Shown here piece by piece: positions 38,885-50,145 of a DNA stretch of 64,000 bases. Positions within the stretch are counted from its first letter, which is position 1, and each line of letters begins with the position of its first letter. The notes under the pieces are model-generated. The model was not told where the DNA came from. It saw only the letters and a list, made by a program, of their open reading frames with translations, and did not search any database. The position numbers and the translations under genes were made by a program. Source of the DNA: Streptomyces guryensis (GTDB lineage Bacteria; Actinomycetota; Actinomycetes; Streptomycetales; Streptomycetaceae); assembly GCF_021261325.1 (NCBI RefSeq), contig NZ_JAJSBI010000001.1:620001-684000 (forward strand), written 5' to 3'.

Positions 38885-39517
38885 TCATTCTGCGATGACG
38901 GCGTGGGGGGCGCGCAACCGAATATGGGTCACCCCCGGCGAGTCCAGGACCTGCGTCTTCTCCCACTCGATGTGCTGGTCGCCCAGGTCGTCGAAGAGCC
39001 GGCGGCCGCCGCAGGCGAGGACCGGCACGACGTGCAGGAGCAGCTCGTCCAGCCATCCCGCCCGGATGAACTGCTGCACCAGGTCCGCGCCGCCCGCCAG
39101 CGACACGTCCTTGTCGCCCGCCGCCTCCCTGGCCAGCTCCAGCGCCCGCCCCGGGCCGTCCGTGACGAAGTGGAAGGTGGTGCCGCCCTTCTTCACCAGT
39201 GACTCGCGGGCATGGTGGGTGACGACGTACACGGGCGCGTGGAAGGGCGGCTCGTCGCCCCACGGGATCTCCCCGGTGATGTACATGCCGTGGCCCATCA
39301 CGACCGCGCCGGGCCGGACGACGTGCTCGGCGATCAGGTCGTCGTCCGGTCCGGTGTCCCCGCCCGTCATCCCCTGCATCTGCCGGAACGTCCGCAGCCC
39401 GTACACCCACGAGTGCAGCCGTTCCCCGCCGATCCCGAGCGGGTGCTCGCGCCCCGACTCCGGTCCCGCGATGTATCCGTCGAGCGACATGGCCAGCCGT
39501 GCGATGACCTCACCCAT
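38885..39517 (-). CDS. Dihydrofolate reductase / RibD-like reductase
   Basis: 210 residues, the RibD C-terminal/DHFR-like fold that uses NADPH: VIARLAMSLDGYIAGPESG, PGAVVMGHGMYITGEIPWGD, PVYVVTHHARESL and VSLAGGADLVQQFIRAGWLD with LHVVPVLACGGRRLFDDLG. Members reduce pterins or deaminated riboflavin intermediates; many streptomycete paralogues have no known substrate. GAGGAGG precedes ATG 39517. The frame continues upstream through 40585 but only as an antisense shadow of the next two genes. Confidence 0.92.
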   Translation of the reverse strand: MGEVIARLAMSLDGYIAGPESGREHPLGIGGERLHSWVYGLRTFRQMQGMTGGDTGPDDDLIAEHVVRPGAVVMGHGMYITGEIPWGDEPPFHAPVYVVTHHARESLVKKGGTTFHFVTDGPGRALELAREAAGDKDVSLAGGADLVQQFIRAGWLDELLLHVVPVLACGGRRLFDDLGDQHIEWEKTQVLDSPGVTHIRLRAPHAVIAE

Positions 39518-39928
39518 GACAACCTCCTCAGTGCGCCTGCGGACCTCTGTACCCCTGCGTCGATCGGGCCACCGCGGAATCGACACCCCGCTCGCACGAA
39601 TGCGCAGCGGGTTCGCGCGGGGTGCCTTGCGGCTCGGCCTCCGGCTCCACCTTCGGCGGAGCCGTTCCCACCCGCACGCGGTGGGCGGGGCGCGCGGTCT
39701 GCTGCTCGGGCACGCTGACGCCGTGCTGATCCGCCCGACAGGGCCTGGGCGTCGCGCGGTTTCCGGTCGGGGTGCCACAGGCTCCGCCCCGGGCCCGGCG
39801 CCGCTCGGCGGCTCAGGTGGCCGCCGCCGTGAGGTGGCCCTGGGGCCCGTCGCCGCCGTTTGAGGGGTGGGTTCCGGGCAACCCGGACGAGGAACCGGCC
39901 CACGGGGCCGACACACCGGAAGGCACCC
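39518..39928. other. Long non-coding spacer between divergent genes
   Basis: 411 bp. Contains A/T-poor sequence with CGCACGCGGTGGGCGGGGCG-type runs but no gene with family resemblance on either strand. Ends in GGAAGG (39918-39923), the ribosome site of the following gene. Promoters in both directions are presumed. Confidence 0.45.
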
Positions 39929-40600
39929 ATGTCCACAGGCATGATCATCGCTCTGATCGTGATCGTGGCGGCCGTCGTCGTTGTCGCGGCCGCCCTCACC
40001 CTGCGTGCCCGGGGCCCGCACGGCGGCCGGGACCTGAAGCGGCGCTTCGGGCCCGAGTACGACCGGACGCTCGCCCGGCACGACGGGGACGCCAAGGCAG
40101 CCGAGCGCGAGCTCACGGAACGCGTGCAGCGGCACGGATCGCTGCGCGAGCAGCCGCTGGAGCCGGGCCGGCGCGAGGAGTTCACGGCCCGCTGGACGGC
40201 CGCACAGGAGCGCTTCGTCGACGCGCCGCGGGAAGCGGTCACCGAGGCGGACCGGCTGCTCGCGGAGCTCGCCGCCCTCCGTGGCTTCCCCGACGACAGC
40301 CACTACGAGGAACAGCTCGCCGCCCTCTCCGTCCACCACGCCGACCACGTCCACGGCTATCGCCACGTCCACCGTGTCGCACGCGTGGGCGCGAGCGGGC
40401 AGGACGGCGACCGGGCCGACACGGAGGAGATGCGCGAGGCCATGGTCGAGGCCCGGGCCCTCTTCGAGGACCTGACCACCCCGCCCCGCGGCACCGGCAA
40501 GGCTCCGGCGCCCGCCACCACCCGCACCAGGGCCCACAAGCACGAGAGCGGCGGCCACCTGCCCTGGGCCCTCAACCGACGTCACGCAAAGGGGAGTTGA
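39929..40600 (+). CDS. Single-pass membrane protein of unknown function
   Basis: 223 residues. The N-terminus MSTGMIIALIVIVAAVVVVA AALTL is a membrane anchor (about 5-26). The rest is cytoplasmic, charged and mostly helical (RFGPEYDRTLARHDGDAKAA, REEFTARWTAAQERFVDAP), with a His-rich segment (HHADHVHGYRHVHRVARV, about 150-167) that could bind metal. Resembles a widespread streptomycete hypothetical family. The gene behind it begins five bases after its stop, so they form one transcript. Confidence 0.8.
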   Translation: MSTGMIIALIVIVAAVVVVAAALTLRARGPHGGRDLKRRFGPEYDRTLARHDGDAKAAERELTERVQRHGSLREQPLEPGRREEFTARWTAAQERFVDAPREAVTEADRLLAELAALRGFPDDSHYEEQLAALSVHHADHVHGYRHVHRVARVGASGQDGDRADTEEMREAMVEARALFEDLTTPPRGTGKAPAPATTRTRAHKHESGGHLPWALNRRHAKGS

Positions 40601-40605
40601 GCGAC

Positions 40606-41043
40606 ATGACGGACGCGACGACCGGCCCCGCCGCCGAAGGTACCGAGGCCGAAGACAGGACGAACCGCACCACGGTGGCGCCCACCCCGCACGAGGTGAC
40701 GGAGGAGTCGGACCACGGGACGGACCACGAGGGCACGGCTCCCGGCCGGCCCACCGGCAGCACCGCCGCCACCGCCACCACCGGCCGTCTCCTCCCGCAC
40801 GACGAGTGCGACAAGCTGGAGCTCCGTCTTCGCCAGGCGGTATCCGGGTTCGTGGACGGCCCCCGGGGCTCCGTGGAGGAGGCCGACCACGTGGTCGAGG
40901 AGATCGCCGGGCGGTTCACCGAGGCCCTGACCCGGCGCCGCCGCACCCTGCGCATGTCCTGGCAGGACGGCGAGGACACCGAACAACTCAGGCTGGCCCT
41001 GCGGGACTACCGAAACCTGGCGGAACGACTCCTACACGGGTGA
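40606..41043 (+). CDS. Small helical protein co-transcribed with a membrane protein
   Basis: 145 residues. Acidic Thr/Glu-rich N-terminal half (about 1-65), then a helical C-terminal half: LPHDECDKLELRLRQAVSGF, VEEADHVVEEIAGRFTEALT, SWQDGEDTEQLRLALRDYRN. GGGGAG 40591-40596 fixes the ATG at 40606. Its neighbour is the single-pass membrane protein; partner interaction is an inference. Its end overlaps the convergent DUF1992 gene by 12 bp. Confidence 0.78.
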   Translation: MTDATTGPAAEGTEAEDRTNRTTVAPTPHEVTEESDHGTDHEGTAPGRPTGSTAATATTGRLLPHDECDKLELRLRQAVSGFVDGPRGSVEEADHVVEEIAGRFTEALTRRRRTLRMSWQDGEDTEQLRLALRDYRNLAERLLHG

Positions 41044-41484
41044 CCCGTTCGAAGTACCCGTATCCCGCTCGGCGTCCCTCGCCGTCGTCCGGCGCTCCCG
41101 CCACTCCCGTGCGACCTCCTCGACGTCGTACGGCTTCATCCCGAGCGGAGGGCCGGGCGGCGGCTTGAACATCATGTCGCGGATCTTGACGTTGACATCG
41201 GTGACGATCTTCCGCGCGATCCGCTCCGAGGGCGCCGCATAGGCCGCCGCCAGCGCGTCCTCCGCCTCCTTGCGCAGGGCCAGTGTGGGCGGCAGCACGG
41301 AAAGGCCCTCGCGGGCCATCTTCTGCTTGATCCACCACAGTTCGTCGTACGAGGTGTCGGTTCCCGCGGGCAACGGCTTGCCCGCGCCGGGTAGTTGGGT
41401 GAATTCGCCGCGTCTCTCGGCGTCACGGATCTGTTTGTCGACCCAGGACTCGAACGGCACACCTGGTGGCTTTCGCTCGGTCAT
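41032..41484 (-). CDS. DUF1992 (DnaJ-homologue-like) protein
   Basis: 150 residues. The DUF1992 core is unmistakable: WVDKQIRDAERRGEFTQLPG, then GKPLPAG and DELWWIKQKMAREGLS, followed by helices ALRKEAEDALAAAYAA and DVNVKIRDMMFKPP. In eukaryotes the domain occurs in DNAJC28; bacterial function is unknown. Monocistronic. Confidence 0.92.
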   Translation of the reverse strand: MTERKPPGVPFESWVDKQIRDAERRGEFTQLPGAGKPLPAGTDTSYDELWWIKQKMAREGLSVLPPTLALRKEAEDALAAAYAAPSERIARKIVTDVNVKIRDMMFKPPPGPPLGMKPYDVEEVAREWRERRTTARDAERDTGTSNGSPV

Positions 41485-41566
41485 GACTCCATTGTGCCGG
41501 ACGCGGCATGCCCGGGCGATTTATCATGCGGCGGCTGTGTAAGGACACTTCAACGAGGAGCAGCGC

Positions 41567-41959
41567 GTGCTCGAACTGACCATGGCCACCGTCTCCGGGG
41601 CGGAAGAGGGGGCCACGGCCGGCATGCTCATGGCCGACGCACCCAGTGAGACCGGCGCCGTGCTGCGGGTGGGGCGGGACACGACCGTGTGCCGTCTCGC
41701 GACGCCCGACGACTGGCTGTTCATCTCCCGCGTCCACCTGGAGTTCCTGTGCGGCCCCGAGGGGACCTGGCAGGTGACCTGGCTGCGCGGCTCACAGGCC
41801 GACCCCTCCTCCGAGGTCCGGCTGATCGTCGGGGAGTACGCGCAGCCGCTCGTCTACGGCGGGACCGTGTCGCTGCCCAGAGGCGGCAGCGGCGAGATCG
41901 TCGTCCAGGACCGCACCGCCCCACGCAGCGTCAACGTCGGCTTCTACCACGAGTTCTGA
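41567..41959 (+). CDS. FHA-like domain protein
   Basis: 130 residues. Mostly beta: GAVLRVGRDTTVCRLATPDD, WLFISRVHLEFLCGPEG and GEIVVQDRTAPRSVNVGFYH. The GR-x-n-S-R-x-H-x pattern is that of an FHA (phosphothreonine-binding) domain, with Ile-Ser-Arg-Val-His giving the key Ser/Arg/His. The GTG at 41567 has GAGGAG seven bases before it. Likely phospho-signalling adaptor, but no kinase gene is near. Confidence 0.75.
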   Translation: MLELTMATVSGAEEGATAGMLMADAPSETGAVLRVGRDTTVCRLATPDDWLFISRVHLEFLCGPEGTWQVTWLRGSQADPSSEVRLIVGEYAQPLVYGGTVSLPRGGSGEIVVQDRTAPRSVNVGFYHEF

Positions 41960-41981
41960 GTAACACCCCAGGGCGTGAGGG

Positions 41982-42653
41982 CTACGCCAGCACGCGTGCC
42001 AGCGCGAAGCCGTCGTGGCCCTTGCCGCCCACCGTCTGGATCGCCGTGCCGCTCAACCGCGGGTGCGAGCCGATCAGTTCGACGGCGGCGCGGCTGCCCA
42101 GCACGTCGGGCGCCTTGCTGTCCGCGTCGGCGACCCGGCCGCCGCGTACCACGTTGTCCACGACGATCAGGCTGCCCGCGCTGGTGAGCCGGAGGGCCCA
42201 CTCCACGTAGTTCGGGTTGTTGACCTTGTCGGCGTCGATGAAGACCAGGTCGAAGGGGGGCGGGTTCTCGTCGGCCAGCTTCGGCAGCGACTCCAGGGCG
42301 GGGCCGACCCGCACCTGGACGATCCGGTCGAGGCCCGCGCGCGCGATGTTGCGGGAGGCGACCTCGGCGTGCTTGGCGCTGTACTCGAGCGAGATCAGGC
42401 GGCCGTCCTCGGGCAGTGCGCGGGCCATCCAGATCGTGCTGTAGCCGCCGAGGGTGCCGATCTCCAGGATGCTGCGGGCGCCCTGGATCTGGGCGAGGAG
42501 CTGCAGGAACCTGCCCTGGAGCGGGGTGACCGCGATCGGTGGGAGCTCGGCGGCGTCGCTGTCGCGGAGGGCCGCTTCGAGGGCGTCGTCGTTCTGCGCG
42601 AGGTGCGCGGTGAAGTAGTCGTCCACGTCGTCCCAGACCTGCGACTCGCTCAT
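41982..42653 (-). CDS. Class I SAM-dependent O-methyltransferase
   Basis: 223 residues, caffeoyl-CoA-type O-methyltransferase (family 3). SAM site ARSILEIGTLGGYSTIWMAR; second acid LISLEYSAKHAEVA; metal/catalytic DLVFIDADKVNNPNYVEWA (Asp-x-Asp-x2-x-Asn), and LIVVDNVVRGGRV. Acts on catechol-like hydroxyls; substrate unknown. Upstream is an A/T-rich promoter with a GTTAG/CTAAC dyad. Confidence 0.93.
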   Translation of the reverse strand: MSESQVWDDVDDYFTAHLAQNDDALEAALRDSDAAELPPIAVTPLQGRFLQLLAQIQGARSILEIGTLGGYSTIWMARALPEDGRLISLEYSAKHAEVASRNIARAGLDRIVQVRVGPALESLPKLADENPPPFDLVFIDADKVNNPNYVEWALRLTSAGSLIVVDNVVRGGRVADADSKAPDVLGSRAAVELIGSHPRLSGTAIQTVGGKGHDGFALARVLA

Positions 42654-42677
42654 TCACCTGTGCCTTCCGTGTGACTG

Positions 42678-42692
42678 GTTAGCGCTTCTAAC
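42678..42692. promoter_or_regulatory. Palindrome upstream of the O-methyltransferase
   Basis: GTTAG-CGCTT-CTAAC, 25 bp before the start codon on the minus strand, in an otherwise rare A/T-rich stretch (42676-42715, with TAGGAT as a -10 candidate at 42703-42698). Size and position fit a MarR- or TetR-type operator; no regulator gene is adjacent. Confidence 0.5.
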
Positions 42693-42755
42693 TAGCTATC
42701 CTAATGAATATAGCCGCGGGCCGGCGCCCCCTCAGGGAGATCATGACGCCCGGGT

Positions 42756-43139
42756 TCAGCTGATCGGTGGAGGCGCGTGCACCGGCGGCGGAGGCGACAC
42801 CGGACGCCGGGAGCGCCGTACGGCGAACACCGTCACGGCCGTGACGGCGAGCGCGAAGGTGCCGCCGACCGTCAGCAGCCACGCCGGGATCCCGGCCACC
42901 TTGCGCAGGTGGTCCTCGTGGACCACCTGCTGGAACGGGGTGTCCGCGGACGCCTGCCGCGGTACATGGTCGCCGGAGATCGACGAGGGGTGCGGGAACT
43001 CCTGGCCGACGGCGGTCAGGAACGGTGTGCCGGCGGCCGGCCCGGCCGGCGGGCCCGGCCCGACCTCGCCGCAGGAAACAGGCCACTCCCCTGAGTCCCC
43101 GCGCTGCCGTGGACGGGGTTTCGAACGGTGTGGGCCCAC
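42756..43139 (-). CDS. Hypothetical protein with one C-terminal membrane helix
   Basis: Up to 127 residues. A Pro/Gly-rich N-terminus is followed by HVPRQASADTPFQQVVHEDHL and one membrane helix (AGIPAWLLTVGGTFALAVTA, about 82-101) with a basic VRRSRRPV stop-transfer and a Pro-rich tail. Weakly supported: no recognised family, uncertain start, but third-position GC and a coherent C-terminal anchor argue for translation. Confidence 0.4.
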   Translation of the reverse strand: MGPHRSKPRPRQRGDSGEWPVSCGEVGPGPPAGPAAGTPFLTAVGQEFPHPSSISGDHVPRQASADTPFQQVVHEDHLRKVAGIPAWLLTVGGTFALAVTAVTVFAVRRSRRPVSPPPPVHAPPPIS

Positions 43140-43244
43140 GGCGGTTCCGGAGGCGATCCCGCATCGGGCGCACTATGGTCATTCCGACAAATCGGGCGCG
43201 CGCAGGGTGCCAAGAGGAGAGAAGGGGCGGGAGGCCGACCAGGC

Positions 43245-45280
43245 GTGGCGAACGTGGAGCCCAGCGGGCGACCGGCAGAAGCCTTCGGAGCGACAGCCGT
43301 CGGAGGGGCTCCCCGGCGCCTGCGTGTGATCCGCCTCGGCCTGTGGCTGCTCGCCGTCGTGCTCGCCGTACGCCAGATGGCCGTCGTCCTCGGTACACCC
43401 AGGGGTGAACGGCTGGCGGATCTGGAGACCTGGGTCCGCCCGAACGGCCTCCTGTACGTGAAGGGCTCGCTGTACGACTCGACGCGGTTCACCGGCACAC
43501 CGTTCGGCGGACTGGTTCTCAAGCCCCTGACCCGGGCGGCCGAGCAGGCCCTCGGCTGGGGCTGGACCTTCGGCACGCTGCTGCTGGTGGTCGCACTCGG
43601 CCTGATCGTGGCCCGTGCGCTGCCGCAGCCGGTGAGCCGGCGGACCTCTCTGTTCGCCGCGCCGCTCGCGATCAGCCTGCTGATGCTGTCGCTGCCGGTA
43701 CGCAACACGCTGTTGCTCGGGCAGACCAGCGTCATCCCGGTGCTGCTGGTCCTGGTCGGCTGCTTCGTCGTCCGCGGCGAGCGCGCCGGCGGTCTGCTGA
43801 TCGGTCTCGCCGCCGCCCTCCAGCCGACCGTGCTGCTCTTCGCCCCGCTGCTGTGGTTCACCGGCCGCCGTCGCTCCGCGGCCGCCGCCTGCGTCACGTT
43901 CGCCGCCTGCACGGGGCTCGCGTGGGCCGCGATGCCGCACGACTCGTCCGCCTACTGGGTGCACCACATGGCGGGCGCCGGTCTCGGCGGCAGGGCCGAC
44001 GACCTCGCCAACCAGTCCCTGCACGGCGCACTGCTCCGGCTCGGCCCGGCGGGCCCCCTGGAGATCGTCCTCTTCTTCGCGCTGGGCACGGCGGTCGCCG
44101 TCGCCGGTGTGCGCCGCGCCGTGCGCTACGCGCGCGACGGGCAGCTGCTCCTCGCGGTCGCCGTCACCGGCTGCGCGGCGATCGCCGTGTCGCCGACCGC
44201 CTGGCAGCACCAGCTGCTGTGGGTGCTGCTCGCGGTCGTCGGACGGGTCGGCAGGCGGACCTCCGACCGGTATGTGTGGCCGGTCGCCGTGGTCCTGGTG
44301 ATGACACTGCCGGCGAAGATGATGCTGCCGAACATGCCGCAGCTGTACACACTGCGCGACGACCTGGTACTGATCGCCGCCCTCGCAGCGGCCACCGCCG
44401 TACCGTTCCTGTCGCGTACCTCGCCGTACTACCGGTCCCCGGTCCCGACCGAGTACGCCGCCCCGGCCCCGGCCCGCTTCGGGCACGTGGCCTCCGGCCC
44501 GTTCCTGCGCCGGGTCCTCACCCGCCCGAACCTGTTCCTCGAACTCCTCCTGATCCGCGTCACCTACGCCGCCTACCAGGAGATCCGGCTCGGGGTGACC
44601 GCCGACCGGGCCACCGCGGAACGCCACGGACACCAGATCCACCGGATCGAGCAGTGGCTGTCCGTCGACTTCGAGCACCGGGTCAACCACGCCGTGGTGC
44701 AGGTGGACTGGCTGCGCGGCTTCCTCGACTACTACTACCTGTCGTTCCACTTCGGCGTCCCGCTCACCATCCTCGCCGTGCTCTACGTCCGGCGTCCCGT
44801 GGACTACCGCTGGGCGCGCTCGGTGCTCGGCCTGGCCACCGGGTTCGCCCTGCTCGGCTTCTGGCTGTATCCGCTGGCGCCGCCGCGCCTGATGCCGGGC
44901 CTCGGCTTCATCGACACGCTGAACGGCGTCCAGGACTTCTCCAGGCCGAACTACGGCACGCTGACCGAGTTCACGAACCAGTACGCGGCCATGCCGTCAC
45001 TGCACTTCGGCTGGGCGCTGTGGTGCGGCACCGTGATCGTGGTCATGGCGCCCAGGTGGTGGATGAAGCCCCTGGGACTGCTGCATCCGCTGTGCACGGT
45101 GTCCTCGATCATCGCGACCGGAAACCACTGGGTCCTGGACGTGGTCGGCGGTGCGACCGTGGTCGGGGCGGGCTTCGGCCTGCAGTACCTGGTGTCGGGC
45201 CCGCGGGCGGTCACCCGGGCACTGACGGGCCGGCGGCGCCGGGATGCCGCCGGCCCGAGATCAGCGTCGGCCGGAGACGG

Positions 45281-45299
<19 letters not shown>
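43245..45299 (+). CDS. GT87-type glycosyltransferase fused to PAP2 phosphatase
   Basis: 684 residues. The N-terminal half (about 20-400) is a GT87/DUF2029-type polyprenol-phosphate-mannose-dependent transferase: VLGTPRGERLADLETWVRPN, NTLLLGQTSVIPVLLVLVG, AAALQPTVLLFAPLLW and WVHHMAGAGLGG over about ten helices. The C-terminal half (about 430-660) is a PAP2 domain: SLHFGWALWCGTV and GNHWVLDVVGGATVVG give the phosphatase His/Asp. The fusion is known in actinomycetes and likely makes envelope glycolipids. GTG 43245 with GGGAGG. It overlaps the convergent cytochrome P450 gene by 19 bp. Confidence 0.9.
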
Positions 45300-47933
<2,634 letters not shown>

Positions 47934-47979
47934 GCGTAAGCAGGTAGCGCGGATTGACGCGAACTGGTCAACTTACCCA

Positions 47980-48222
47980 ATGCTGATCAACGTAATCCTC
48001 CGCGTCCTGCCCTTCTATCTCCGCGAACCCGTCATCATCGCCATCTGCCTGTCCTTCGCCGGCCTGGCCCTCTACTACTTCGTGCAGGTAGGGGGCTGGG
48101 GCCGGGGCGGCTTCGGGCTGCTGTTCCTGGCGATCGCGGTCCTGCGGGGGTACTTCTTCCGCAAGGAGTGGAGAGCCCACCGGGCGGCGAAGACAGGCGG
48201 TGCGGTCAGACCTCCGGCGTAG
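47980..48222 (+). CDS. Small two-helix membrane protein
   Basis: 80 residues: a short start, INVILRVLPFYLREPVIIAI, a helix of about IICLSFAGLALYYFVQV, then GLLFLAIAVLRGYFFRKEW and a basic tail. No recognised family. ATG 47980 (the in-frame extension before it has no support). Function unknown. Confidence 0.65.
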   Translation: MLINVILRVLPFYLREPVIIAICLSFAGLALYYFVQVGGWGRGGFGLLFLAIAVLRGYFFRKEWRAHRAAKTGGAVRPPA

Positions 48223-48436
48223 CGCCGGCCCAGGAGACGAAGTGGCGGAACGCGTCGGGCCGGAGGGTCAGTACCGGCCCGGCGGGGTTCTTGGAGTCGC
48301 GGATGGCGATGGTGGGGCAGGGGGACTCCGCGACTTCGAGGCAACTGCCGCCCTGGTCGCCGCTGTATGACGACTTGCGCCACGCGAGGGAGCCGAGGGG
48401 CGCGCACTCGACGCGGTTGCCGCCCTGGTCGCTGCT
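48206..48436 (-). pseudogene. 5'-truncated DUF397 gene
   Basis: The minus strand reads LAWRKSSYSGDQGGSCLEVA, IAIRDSKNPAGPVLTL and FRHFVSWAGATPEV, then TGA: the full DUF397 domain. Upstream a second, partial copy of its first block appears (SSDQGGNRVECAPLGS), and the frame then runs on without any ATG, GTG or TTG in the right place. DUF397 proteins normally follow an XRE-type regulator gene, absent here. DNA copies of the block TGCCGCCCTGGTCGCyGCTGT are at 48346-48366 and 48418-48438. This is a remnant. Confidence 0.75.
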
Positions 48437-48613
48437 GTGACGAGGGTGGAGGTGGCGGACGGGTGTCCTCAGCCTCCGTGCGTTCCGGAGGGGTTGTCGC
48501 CGGAGGCGGAGGGCGGGCGCGGGCTCCTGCTGCTCGACGCCGTGGTCGACAAATGGGGCGTGGGTCCTGCGGTCGACGGTGGTAAGACGGTGTGGTTCGA
48601 GTGCGCGATGTGA
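48437..48613 (+). pseudogene. C-terminal remnant of an RsbW-type ATP-binding protein
   Basis: A 58-codon frame (TRVEVADGCPQPPCVPEG, GGRGLLLLDAVVDKWGV, GGKTVWFECAM) reproduces the last third of the streptomycete HATPase_c anti-sigma-like family: G2 box GRGLLLLDAV and final GKTVWFE strand. The N-box and the first two thirds are missing. In intact loci this gene is divergent from XRE-DUF397, so the 48437 junction looks like a deletion that removed the regulator and both 5' ends. Confidence 0.78.
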
Positions 48614-48625
48614 GGCGGTGGAACC

Positions 48626-49177
48626 ATGGATGCGATCGAGGTCGTGGGCGGCAGCCCCGTGACGGTGCGGGAGATGCGGCCCGAGGACGAGCCGCAGGTG
48701 GCGGCTCTGTTCGCGTCCTGCGAGGACTACTTCGCCGCCGCGACCGGAGGCCCGGCGCTCCCGGCGGACGTACAGAGCCTGTACTACGCGCTCCCCGAGG
48801 GCGCCGACTTCGACCAGAAGCGGTTGCTGGTGATGTGCCGGGGTGAGGGCGTCGTCGGGCTGGTCGATGTCGTGGACCGGTATCCCGATGCCGAGTCCTG
48901 CTCGGTGGGGATGTTCCTCGTCGACCCGGAGGTGCGGCGTGAGGGAATCGGTACGGGTGCCGCTCGTCGCCTCGTCGCGGAGGTGGCCGGGCGGGGGATG
49001 CGGACGGTTGCCGCCACCTGTCCGGGCGGCTGGGAGCCGGGGCTCGGGTTCCTGCGGAGCATGGGGTTCGAGGTCGGGGCGCCGCAGGAGCCGGTGGGTG
49101 GGGCGGTGGGCAATCGGACGCGGAGTTCCGGGGAGACCGGCCTGCGCGCGGCGACGCTGCGCCTCGCGGACCGATGA
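48626..49177 (+). CDS. GNAT-family N-acetyltransferase
   Basis: 183 residues. VREMRPEDEPQVAALFASCE starts the fold, acetyl-CoA loop MFLVDPEVRREGIGTGAARR (about 96-115), then TVAATCPGGWEPGLGFLRSM closes it. Ends with a basic tail. ATG 48626; a 12-bp gap separates it from the HATPase remnant. Substrate unknown. Confidence 0.9.
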   Translation: MDAIEVVGGSPVTVREMRPEDEPQVAALFASCEDYFAAATGGPALPADVQSLYYALPEGADFDQKRLLVMCRGEGVVGLVDVVDRYPDAESCSVGMFLVDPEVRREGIGTGAARRLVAEVAGRGMRTVAATCPGGWEPGLGFLRSMGFEVGAPQEPVGGAVGNRTRSSGETGLRAATLRLADR

Positions 49178-49225
49178 GTTTCACTCGCGGGCATCGTCTG
49201 TCCCTGTGAGAGGGAGGTGTTCGCG

Positions 49226-49684
49226 GTGGACGCGACGGAACGGCAGGAAGCCTTGAAGCGGCTGGACGTCCTGGTCGGGGAGTGGGTGGTGGAGGCAGAG
49301 TTCCCCGGGCTGGAGGTGCCTCCGGGGCGCAGCGTGTTCGAGTGGACGCTGGACGGACAGTTCCTGGTCCAGCGGACGGAGGCGCCGAACCCGGCACCCG
49401 ACAGCATGGCGGTCGTCGCCGTCGACCCGGAGACGGGCGGCTACACACAGCACTACTACGACGCGCGGGGCGTCGTACGGCTGTATGCGATGACCTTCGC
49501 CGAGGGGGCCTGGCAGTTGCTGCGGGAGACCCCGGACTTCTCGCCCCTGGACTTCCGGCAGCGGTTCACCGCGCAGGTCGGCGAGGACGGCGACAGCATC
49601 CGTGGTGTCTGGGAGATGTGGCGGGACGGCTCGGAGGGCTACCAGCGGGACTTCTCCCTGTCGTACCGGAGGATCCGCCGGTGA
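49226..49684 (+). CDS. Hypothetical protein, DUF1579-like beta-barrel
   Basis: 152 residues, mostly beta: LDVLVGEWVVEAEFPGLEV near the N-terminus (the LxGxW start of lipocalin-like DUF1579 proteins), GRSVFEWTLDGQFLVQRTE, YTQHYYDARGVVRLYAM, and late RFTAQVGEDGDSIRGVWEMW. The GTG at 49226, ten bases after AGGGAGG, is preferred to 49217. The stop overlaps the next gene (GTGA). Probably binds a small hydrophobic ligand; inference. Confidence 0.75.
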   Translation: MDATERQEALKRLDVLVGEWVVEAEFPGLEVPPGRSVFEWTLDGQFLVQRTEAPNPAPDSMAVVAVDPETGGYTQHYYDARGVVRLYAMTFAEGAWQLLRETPDFSPLDFRQRFTAQVGEDGDSIRGVWEMWRDGSEGYQRDFSLSYRRIRR

Positions 49685-50145
49685 ATCCCGGTGACATCGT
49701 GCGCGCGGTCGTCGACACGAACCTGTACATGGTGCTCGCCACCGCCGACGCGGACGGGCGGCCGTGGAGTTCGCCGGTGTACTTCGCGCATGAGGGATAC
49801 CGCGAGTTCTTCTGGGTCTCCGCGCCGGACGTCCTGCACTCCCGCAACATCGCCGTGCGGTCCGGGGTGGGGATCTCGGTCTTCGACTCGTCGGTGGCGA
49901 TCTCCACCGGTCAGGGTGTGTACGTGTCCGCCACCGCCGCGCGCGTGGACGGGCCGGAGGCCGAGCACGGGCTCGACGTCTTCTCCGGGCGTTCCGTGCG
50001 GCACGGTGGGCGGGTGTGGACCGCCGAGGACGTCGGGGGCGACTCCGGTATGCGGCTATACCGCGCGGTCGCCCACGACCACTCGATCCTGGCGAAGGAC
50101 GGCCGCCCTGACCACCGGATCCCGGCCACCTGCCCTCGCCCCTGA
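49681..50145 (+). CDS. Pyridoxamine 5'-phosphate oxidase-like flavoprotein
   Basis: 154 residues. Split-barrel FMN fold: VVDTNLYMVLATADADGRPW, SSPVYFAHEGYREFFWVSAP and SRNIAVRSGVGISVFDSS. Small members act as F420 or FMN/heme-linked oxidoreductases; which cofactor cannot be told. GTG 49681 overlaps the previous stop (GTGA), so they are one operon with translation coupling. Confidence 0.9.
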   Translation: MNPGDIVRAVVDTNLYMVLATADADGRPWSSPVYFAHEGYREFFWVSAPDVLHSRNIAVRSGVGISVFDSSVAISTGQGVYVSATAARVDGPEAEHGLDVFSGRSVRHGGRVWTAEDVGGDSGMRLYRAVAHDHSILAKDGRPDHRIPATCPRP

